Shown here: positions 31,422 through 38,145 of the stretch, piece by piece | Layout of the letters: each line of letters starts with the position of its first letter | How positions within the stretch are numbered: the first letter of the stretch is position 1 | Assembly: GCF_000705555.1 (NCBI RefSeq) | Contig: NZ_JMQN01000043.1 | Span: 1-64,000, forward strand | Length of the DNA stretch: 64,000 nucleotides | Reading direction: 5' to 3' | From: Marinobacterium lacunae | Lineage (GTDB): Bacteria > Pseudomonadota > Gammaproteobacteria > Pseudomonadales > Balneatricaceae | Notes under the pieces: generated by a model | What the model was told of the DNA's origin: nothing | Databases searched by the model: none | The model's input: only the letters and a program-made list of their open reading frames with translations | Translations under genes and position numbers: made by a program

Positions 31422-34283
31422 CTAACGGACCCTATAAATATCGGCGTTACTATCGATTAGCCAGAGACGACCTACATTGTCCACCGTAATACGTTCCGGC
31501 GTACTGACGTTGGATTTGACCACGTCGAACCGGTCATTAGCAGGTGAGTAGCGCATTAGCCGGTTGGGCGAGGCGAGAATATAAACAGTCCCGTTGCTGC
31601 CGATCGCCAGTTCGTCGGCAGAGGTGAGAGAGCCGCGAGGGACATTGATCGCGACATCGTCCTGATAGCGTTTGAGGCGGTTGCCACTGTCAATTCCCCA
31701 TAGCTCACCGGATGAACCAACCGCGATGCGGCGATAGAGCGTGCTCGGGTCGTAGCGCTGGAAGCGTTTTCTGTCGGCGTCAAAGCGGAAAACCTCTTGG
31801 GCGTCATTCAGTGCGAACACCTCACCCGAGTTTGCAGCCAGCTGCCTGATATTACTGCCTGGAACCGAAGGTTCGGTACCCGCTATGGCTTGGAAGCGTC
31901 CACCTCCTGCGCTTGTCTCCCGATACACAATATTCTGTCGGTCGATCGCCCAGCGCCGACCGTCCTCATCGGTCAGGTACCAGCTTACTTGGGTATCCGG
32001 CAGCTTGCGTTCAGGCTTGAAGGCATAGGTTGTGGATGAGGAGGTCCAGACTGTGCTGTCGGTCAGCGTCTGAGTGTCATTGTTCAATAGGACGCATACG
32101 GTACCTAGCTGGCTGGCTGGGTTGCTACAGTCGACACAGGCGGCGCTGCCGCAGCCTGGCTGCATGCCGCAGAACGGATCCTGAGGATTAAGCAGGCAAT
32201 ACCCGTTGTTCCAGCCGATTATGCCGCCGGAACCGTTGTACGCTGTGCAGAGCTGAGTACCCTGATTGGCAGGGTCGTTACAGCTTTGACAGCCGGGGTC
32301 ATTCTGACCGGCAGGGGATGGGCAGTAGTTGGACATATCCGTATCAAGGCAGGGTATGTCGGTCGGGTTGTTCAGGCACCAACTGTTTATCCAGGTTGCT
32401 CCACTGCTACCTGCGCTACCCGTATCGATAAGGTGTACCCGTGATTCTGCATCGTTTGTGGCGAGCCAAAGCGTGCTGGTGCCAGCGGTCAAAGACGGGT
32501 TTTTCACTCGGGTCAGCGGGAGCCGTTTGCTAATTGTGATTGCGGACGTCGAGGTATCGATATCGACCGTTGTATTCAATGTTTGCTGAGCCAGTGCGAG
32601 ATCATCGCTCTCATCGCGTTCGAAGAAAGCTGTACGCCATACCTGTTGCTTGCTGTCGGTAACCCACGGATAGCCGCCCGGACCGACGCTGACATGCACT
32701 GCGTTATCAAACTGCTTTATCCAACGACTACCATCACGCTCCCAAAGGTAGAGTTGTCCTCTGTCGGTTGTAATGAACACAGAACCTTCCGGTCCGACCG
32801 AAACATCCACAGCATTGCTGCGTTTACGGTAGTCGCATTCGGTTTGTTGGCATTGGTAGACCCTGCCGTCCTGACGTACTATCCAGAGACTGTTATCGGA
32901 GGCAGCGGCAAGCTGTTCGCCAAAAACGCCGCTGATGCGTTCAAACCGGTTGAGTAGCGGATTGTAGCGGAAGATATTTTCCGCACTGTTGCTGACATAT
33001 ATCTGGCCGAGCGGGCTGATGGTGATATCCGCTGCCTTGATATTGGGTATCGCCTTCCAGTCGCCTTCGCTATGGCGGTAGACTTCGCCTGAGGTGTTGA
33101 TTCCCCAAGGGAGACCATAAGGGTCGATGGCTATTTTTTTCAAGATTCCGGGAAAGGCTAGGAATCGACTCCGACTGTTCTGCCAACGCAGAAGTTCGCC
33201 CTCGGCACCCAGTGCGAAGACGCTGCCATCAGGACCAATCGCGATCTCATTAGCCGATGCGTCTTTTATCTTCCTAAATATCAGAGGCTCGGTTGTGGTG
33301 CGTTCGGTTGAGCGTGTCGCAGCGATAAAGTCAGACTGTCTGGTGTCGGTCTGATCGCGGTTAGTTTCACCGGTTTCCGCTTTGGCAAGGGGTGTAGTTT
33401 CGGATGAAGGCGTTTCAGTTGGTGAGATAAGGCTGGTTGCTGTCAGCAGGTTGCCCTCGGCATCAATGATCCAGGGCGAACTGTTATCACCGGCGCTGAT
33501 GCTGATAGCATTCTCGATACCTTGCAGTGGGTGGCGCTCCATATTTTCAGACAATAGATAGGGCTTACCATCTGTGCCTATCAGTAGCATATGGTTCTGT
33601 CCGCCTGCCGAGATATCGATCGCGTCTATGGGTAGGGTCTGCCACCGCTGATCCTTGCCATAAACAATGCGTCCAGATGACAGTACGACCCATGGTGAGC
33701 CGTCGTCATCCAGCGCCACTCGTGAGCCCGGGTCTAGCTTCCAGTTGTGGCCTGAGTAACTCAAGGCCTGCCAAGCTCGCTCAGAGTCCTCCCAAAGATA
33801 GGGGCGTCCGTCTAGATCCAGTGCTGCGATGCCATTGCTGCCGGTACCGATATCGCGGGCACGTAGTTCGCCTTTCAGATCCCACCAGAGGCCGTTGTAG
33901 CGACGTATTCTATTGTCACGATCAATCGCCCAGGGTTTGTGATCCGAATCGATAGCGACGCGTTGGAAATGTCCCGAAAGCAGTTGCCAACCGCTCTCTA
34001 ATCGCCACCGGTAGAGTCGATTTTCGTCGCTGACAACGTAAACCACATCCCTGTCGCTGGCGCCTACATCTCGTGCTTTCCCACCCGGCAGCTGTTGCCA
34101 GTAAAGGCTGGCGATCCAGTCATCGATGGGATTGATGCTTTCGTCTGCTTGGCTGGTCAGTGATGTGAGTACCGAGGCTATAAACAGTATGCTGTGCAAC
34201 CCTAAAAGCCGCATCGGGCGCAGGAGATCTAGCGCCAGCAGATTGCTGAGACAATTTCTCTTCATACGCAAAAGCTGTCTCAA
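31422..34283 (-). CDS. Large secreted tectonin-repeat protein with Cys-rich insert
   Basis: 953-aa secreted protein built almost only of tectonin-type blades; I count about 17 (roughly 12 before and 5 after an insert), e.g. VAIDSDHKPWAIDRDNRI and DVSVGPEGSVFITTDRG. A Thr/Ser/Glu-rich linker (about 285-330) separates two propeller blocks. Residues about 630-730 form an insert with some 15 cysteines in repeated N-P-x(3)-C spacings, unlike the blades. A signal sequence ends near TSLTSQADES; starts at residues 1, 7 or 24 are possible, and I keep 34283 because it overlaps the secretin-lipoprotein stop by four bases (ATGA). Coupled to that gene, it is the likely cargo or surface partner. Confidence 0.8.
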   Translation of the reverse strand: MRQLLRMKRNCLSNLLALDLLRPMRLLGLHSILFIASVLTSLTSQADESINPIDDWIASLYWQQLPGGKARDVGASDRDVVYVVSDENRLYRWRLESGWQLLSGHFQRVAIDSDHKPWAIDRDNRIRRYNGLWWDLKGELRARDIGTGSNGIAALDLDGRPYLWEDSERAWQALSYSGHNWKLDPGSRVALDDDGSPWVVLSSGRIVYGKDQRWQTLPIDAIDISAGGQNHMLLIGTDGKPYLLSENMERHPLQGIENAISISAGDNSSPWIIDAEGNLLTATSLISPTETPSSETTPLAKAETGETNRDQTDTRQSDFIAATRSTERTTTEPLIFRKIKDASANEIAIGPDGSVFALGAEGELLRWQNSRSRFLAFPGILKKIAIDPYGLPWGINTSGEVYRHSEGDWKAIPNIKAADITISPLGQIYVSNSAENIFRYNPLLNRFERISGVFGEQLAAASDNSLWIVRQDGRVYQCQQTECDYRKRSNAVDVSVGPEGSVFITTDRGQLYLWERDGSRWIKQFDNAVHVSVGPGGYPWVTDSKQQVWRTAFFERDESDDLALAQQTLNTTVDIDTSTSAITISKRLPLTRVKNPSLTAGTSTLWLATNDAESRVHLIDTGSAGSSGATWINSWCLNNPTDIPCLDTDMSNYCPSPAGQNDPGCQSCNDPANQGTQLCTAYNGSGGIIGWNNGYCLLNPQDPFCGMQPGCGSAACVDCSNPASQLGTVCVLLNNDTQTLTDSTVWTSSSTTYAFKPERKLPDTQVSWYLTDEDGRRWAIDRQNIVYRETSAGGGRFQAIAGTEPSVPGSNIRQLAANSGEVFALNDAQEVFRFDADRKRFQRYDPSTLYRRIAVGSSGELWGIDSGNRLKRYQDDVAINVPRGSLTSADELAIGSNGTVYILASPNRLMRYSPANDRFDVVKSNVSTPERITVDNVGRLWLIDSNADIYRVR

Positions 34284-36082
34284 AGAATCGGCTCCAGACG
34301 TTTCTGGTGTGAATCGCTCTTGTACCAGGCATCCATATCCAGGTCGCCGGTTTGGAAGTAGCGATAGAGTTCAGATCCTGACAGGTTCCTGAGTACTCGA
34401 CGGATAGAGGATGTTGGCTGGTACCAGTATTCGTATCGGTCACTCAAATTGCTTGCAATATCGGAGTCCTGATTGGCGAAGGGTGACTTGCGGCCTGAGG
34501 CCTGCTCTTTGTCATAGAGATAGGGCGTGGGGTGTGGTGTTAGCAGGATCACAACCGACTTGGAGTAGTTGCGGCGGGTAGTACGTGAAAACAGCAGGTT
34601 GACGCCCGGTACCTCTTTCAGCCCCGGTACGCCATCGGCATTCATCTCGACATCGCGCTCGTTGAGGCCACTGAGAATCAGGGTCTGGCCGTACTTCATG
34701 GCCACATTGGCGTTGACGGTTGTTTTGGTGGTGTCGAGACGGAACTCGAACTCCACCGAACGGCTGGGTTGTGTGAGGAAGGTGCGTTCTGCAACAACGT
34801 TCAGGATGATCAGGCCATCAGGTCCGAATTCCGGCGTGACGGCCAGTTTGACGCCAATCTCCTTCTCGATCGAGATCGAATCACCGGCACCGCCGGAAAC
34901 CGCCGCGCCAAGTACCTCTACACCGGAGAAAAACTCTGAGGTCTGGCCGGAACGTGCTACAAGGGTGGGCTGAGCAATGATCTCGTTCTGCTGATCCTGA
35001 TCGTTAAGGATGTTCAGGGTGTATGAGACAGCAGGGATAGTTATTGTCGAAACAATACTTCTCGTACTTTCGTTAAACGTCGAATCATTGAAGTCGGTAA
35101 TACGAGTGCGGGTACGGCTGAAAGCGGGAAGCAAATTATCAGCGTCGCCGAACTGAAGGGTCAAGCCGTCGAGCAGGTTTATGCCGCGACGGGTACTGCG
35201 ATCCTCCTCGGTACGGATGATAACGACATCGACCGAGACCATTTTGTTATCCACAAACTCCAAATCTGAGTCATAGCTGTCCTCGTTTGAGGAGTAGCTA
35301 ATCGTCTCCTCCTGATGATCCTTACGGGTGTAAAGATGGTGCCAGTCTTCGATACGGCGCTTTAATCGCGCTGCCCGATTCACGTCGCCGGTTTTGGCAA
35401 GGTAGCGGTCCATGAATTCACTGGATGACTCGGTGTCATTGACTGCGGCGGTGGTCACGCTCATTAGGCGAAGCAGTGCATCAGGAGATATTGTGGGAGT
35501 CGCTTGTCCATCGCATACCTGCCACAGCTGTAGCGCCGCCGCGTGTGAGGTTTCGGCATCGCCAGCGTAGTAGGCTGCAACAGCCAGGTAGTAGAGCGCT
35601 TCCGGATCGCTATCATCCTGCAATACGTAGCTTCCAAGTTGATACTTGGCTTCCTGAAAGCGTTCAGTATCAAGATAGAGCAGACCCAGATAGTAGCGAG
35701 TCACCCAGTTGGATGGGTCCATGCGTATAGCAGCCATGTAGCCCTGCTCAGCGAGCTTAAACAGGCCGCTGTCACCGCTTAGAGCGCGTAAATGGTAGTT
35801 GAGGCCATTTAACAACTGGAGTGAAGAATCGGTGAAGTCCTGTTTTAAGGCCTTGTTGAAATAGGTTGTTGCTTCGGCGAGCTGGCCCTTGGCCATAAGC
35901 TTAAGTGCCTTGGTGCGTTCGGGTTGATCGGAATGTTGGTCTTGCACCTCAAGGCTGGTGCGGTAGCGGTCCTGATAGTTGCTCGACTGGATGCCGCCAG
36001 ACATACAACCGGATAAAAAGAGTGTGGTCGCGGCAGCGAGGGCACAGGTTTTTGCGGATTTGTAGTTCAGCGGTTTCAGCAT
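34280..36082 (-). CDS. TPR-containing secretin-domain lipoprotein
   Basis: 600-aa outer-membrane lipoprotein. Lipobox LFLSGC gives lipidated Cys26. TPR-like helical repeats span roughly residues 55-190 (KALKLMAKGQLAEATTYFNK; WVTRYYLGLLYLDTERFQEA). The C-terminal half has a type II/III secretin core: VARSGQTSEFFSGVEV, then IGVKLAVTPEFGPDGLIILNV, KYGQTLILSGL and VPGLKEVPGVNLLFSR. It thus resembles GspD/PilQ/MshL-like channels with N-domains replaced by TPRs. No ATPase, inner-membrane platform or pseudopilin gene is in the island. It overlaps the 953-aa tectonin gene by four bases, which implies a shared complex. Other options: an assembly scaffold that does not form a pore. Confidence 0.85.
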   Translation of the reverse strand: MLKPLNYKSAKTCALAAATTLFLSGCMSGGIQSSNYQDRYRTSLEVQDQHSDQPERTKALKLMAKGQLAEATTYFNKALKQDFTDSSLQLLNGLNYHLRALSGDSGLFKLAEQGYMAAIRMDPSNWVTRYYLGLLYLDTERFQEAKYQLGSYVLQDDSDPEALYYLAVAAYYAGDAETSHAAALQLWQVCDGQATPTISPDALLRLMSVTTAAVNDTESSSEFMDRYLAKTGDVNRAARLKRRIEDWHHLYTRKDHQEETISYSSNEDSYDSDLEFVDNKMVSVDVVIIRTEEDRSTRRGINLLDGLTLQFGDADNLLPAFSRTRTRITDFNDSTFNESTRSIVSTITIPAVSYTLNILNDQDQQNEIIAQPTLVARSGQTSEFFSGVEVLGAAVSGGAGDSISIEKEIGVKLAVTPEFGPDGLIILNVVAERTFLTQPSRSVEFEFRLDTTKTTVNANVAMKYGQTLILSGLNERDVEMNADGVPGLKEVPGVNLLFSRTTRRNYSKSVVILLTPHPTPYLYDKEQASGRKSPFANQDSDIASNLSDRYEYWYQPTSSIRRVLRNLSGSELYRYFQTGDLDMDAWYKSDSHQKRLEPIL

Positions 36083-36158
36083 GATGGTGCTCGGTCCGTG
36101 GCAGATGTGAGTGCAGGGTTCTCCAAATTTCGAACGTATGTTAGTGAGCTAGCCACGG

Positions 36159-36176
36159 CCGCTCATCAGCCAAAAG
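36159..36176 (-). promoter_or_regulatory. 18-bp motif shared by both structural operons of the island (copy 2)
   Basis: Read on the minus strand as CTTTTGGCTGATGAGCGG, 77 bases upstream of the secretin-lipoprotein start. It agrees in 15 of 18 positions with the copy before the 287-aa tectonin gene at 30379-30396. Confidence 0.5.
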
Positions 36177-36351
36177 GATGGTTTTATGGGTGACGTAGAA
36201 TTGATCAGTGGAAAATATAAAGACTGGTCATAAGGGGGATAGCGGCAGCCGGCTTTTGCCTAACCGCTCCGTCAATCGTTTGATTTCTGCGTTGGCGATC
36301 TGCTTGCTTCTTTAAGCCGCTGCAGAGTATGCGTTCGGTGATCACACCTTG

Positions 36352-37320
36352 TCAGTGATCGGTGGTGGGATTCCAGTTATGGGGTAGCAGCTCGTTGATC
36401 GCACTAGCCTTCTGGGTCGGTAACCGTGTCAGCACATCTTTCAGATAGGCATACGGCTCATGCCCGTTCAGCTTGGCGGACTGGATCAGGCTCATCACCG
36501 CAGCGGCACGTCGGACACTGCGCAAGGAGCCGGCGAACAACCAGTTTTTCCGACCGAGCGCCCAGGGCCGGATCAGATTCTCGATTGGGTTGTTGTCGAT
36601 CGGGATCGACCCGTCATCCAGATAGCGTGTCAGCGCGGCCCAGCGCTTGAGGCTATAGTTCAAGGCATTCGCTCGCCGTGCCGTCCGGCACTTTCAGCCG
36701 CTGCGCAAGTATCCATTCATGCAGGGTTTTGAGGATCGGCTTTGAGTGCTCTTGCCGGAGCTGTTGCCGCTCATCGGCGGTCAAGTCGCGGGCATCCTGC
36801 TCAACCTTGTATAGCTGCTTGATGTAGTCCACTGCTTGGCCGGCGATCTGACTCTTGCCTGCCACATGCAGTTCGATGAACTTACGTCGGGCGTGGGCCA
36901 TGCAGCCGATCTCGGTAATTCCCCGCTCGAAGCCCGCCTTGTAGCCGCTATAGTCATCGCAGACCAGCTTGCCGGTCCAGTCACCGAGCATGTCACGCGC
37001 GTGCTGGCAGCCGCAGCGGCACTGGGTATTCTCCGGCTCATGGCGGATCTCGGTACGGGGCAGTTCAGTTGGGAGCGGTGAGCGCTTGGGCTGGCGTTCC
37101 CCGGCCTGGTCGCCGTTGCTGCGTTCAGCTGCTCCAGTTCCGCTTCGATCGCCGCAATATCGGCATCGACCACCTCGTCCAGCAGGCTGATCTGAAGCAC
37201 GTTGAGGTGTTCACTACGCTGGCCGTACTCATGGTGTTTGAGCAGGACCACTTCGTACGTGAGTTGTCCTATTTTCAGATCGCGCTGTTGGATGGTTTGA
37301 TGACTCTGCTGAAGGGCTTG
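36352..37320 (-). pseudogene. tnpC: IS66 transposase TnpC, internally deleted and frameshifted
   Basis: Three frames carry consecutive pieces of the DDE transposase: an N-terminal part (KHHEYGQRSEHLNVLQ), a middle part (KLVCDDYSGYKAGFERGITE, GCMAHARRKFIELHVAGKS) and a C-terminal part (DDGSIPIDNNPIENLIRPWA, SLIQSAKLNGHEPYAYLKDV). Sequence between the Cys-rich zinc motif (CRCGC) and MLGDW is missing, so roughly 150-200 residues of the normal 510 have gone. Frame changes occur near 36990 and 36660. It cannot give an active enzyme. Confidence 0.88.
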
Positions 37321-37562
37321 ATCGCGCGCCAGATCTCGGTCCAGTGGAACTTGCCTTGGTTCAAGCGACGGGCGCAGAGCCAGATACCCAGTCCGTCATG
37401 GAGCAGTGCTTTCATCCGGTTGCCGCGCTTGTTGGCGAACAGATAGGCGCAGTGAGGGCGGGCCTCACCGAACACCTTCACCACCCGAGCCAATGTCGTC
37501 TCGGGACCGGCCCGCATATCCATCGGCGTGGTGGCCAGCCAGATCTCATCAATGCGGATCAT
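37275..37562 (-). pseudogene. tnpB: IS66 accessory protein TnpB, 3' truncated and fused
   Basis: From ATG 37562 the family sequence is intact through RIDEIWLATTPMDMRAGPET and FANKRGNRMKALLHDGLGIW to LNQGKFHW, then the frame runs into out-of-phase tnpC sequence and ends after about 20 foreign residues. The usual C-terminus and the tnpB-tnpC junction are deleted. The ATG overlaps the tnpA stop (ATGA), as in intact IS66 elements. Confidence 0.85.
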
Positions 37563-37927
37563 TGCAGCAGTTCCTTGAGCCAGCGAGCACATTGGTCGGC
37601 AGCGGCGGTCGGCCAGCACACTGAGATGGAGCCTCGTAGCGTGGGGATCTCGATACGGATCTCGCTTGGTTCGTGAGCAGGGGAAGAAGCCGAAGGCGCT
37701 GAGGCATACAGCGGGAGCTTCACAAAATCGTTCGGCGCCGGGAGCCTGTTGTGTTGGAGTCCCCGTTGGCGAGCCGTACGGATCCAGGTCTGCACCTGGT
37801 TAGCATTGAGCTCATGTTCACGCGCCACCTGAGCGACAGAAGCACCTGGCTGGAGGCAGGCGGAGATCACCGCGGCTTTGAACTCAGGAGAATGGCGGCG
37901 ACGCTTGCGGATCGTGTCGGTCGTCAT
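37559..37927 (-). CDS. tnpA: IS66 protein TnpA (helix-turn-helix)
   Basis: 122-aa first gene of the IS66 element. The N-terminal HTH of the IS3/IS66 OrfA kind is visible in RRHSPEFKAAVISACLQPGA and VAQVAREHELNANQVQTWI. The frame is complete from ATG 37927 to the stop overlapping tnpB. Because the remaining IS genes are broken, it is a leftover; it could act only in trans with an intact copy elsewhere. Confidence 0.85.
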   Translation of the reverse strand: MTTDTIRKRRRHSPEFKAAVISACLQPGASVAQVAREHELNANQVQTWIRTARQRGLQHNRLPAPNDFVKLPLYASAPSASSPAHEPSEIRIEIPTLRGSISVCWPTAAADQCARWLKELLQ

Positions 37928-38012
37928 GATAAGTGCCCACTTAAAAATAGATGGGCGCTTATTGCTGGCGTGCTAGTCGGTCGCGGGAAGATGTGTTGGC
38001 CAGACGGTTACC

Positions 38013-38070
38013 ATGAAAGGCACCTGGGAAGTGGTTGAAACTGTTCGTAAGTACTTCGTTTTTGCCTGAT
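38013..38070 (+). repeat. 58-bp direct repeat, right copy
   Basis: Exact duplicate of 27420-27477, i.e. the final 19 codons of the cupin gene without the rest of it. Sequence to the left (GACGGTTACC) is unrelated to the cupin gene, sequence to the right leads straight into the terminator shared with the TonB receptor. This is the outer border of the 10.5-kb segment. Confidence 0.95.
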
Positions 38071-38084
38071 TCTTAACTGTGTAT

Positions 38085-38118
38085 AAAAAAAGGGTGCCTT
38101 TGTGGGGCACCCTTTTTT
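38085..38118. terminator. Bidirectional terminator at the island border / oprC-like gene
   Basis: AAAAAAAGGGTGCC and GGGCACCCTTTTTT form a stem with A-run and T-run on opposite sides. It stops the minus-strand TonB-receptor gene and would have ended the ancestral cupin gene on the plus strand. Confidence 0.88.
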
Positions 38119-38145
38119 GTGTGTGTCGGTGATTTGGCGTGCTGC

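Larger units (their letters stand above)
36327..37962 (-). mobile_element. Decayed IS66-family insertion sequence
   Basis: About 1.64 kb, against some 2.5 kb for intact relatives. The ends look like IS66 termini: GTATGCGTTCGGTG at 36327 and, reversed, ATAAGCGCCCAT at the right end near 37962. Minus-strand gene order is tnpA, tnpB, tnpC. tnpB and tnpC are broken by internal deletions and frameshifts. Flanking octamers (GCTGCAGA and TGCTGGCG) do not match, so no target duplication is left. It sits 50 bases from the right copy of the 58-bp repeat. Confidence 0.85.

Noticed and set aside
27478-38012. Integrase or conjugation genes inside the repeat-bounded segment
   Set aside because: All frames were checked by eye; only IS66 proteins are mobile-element related.
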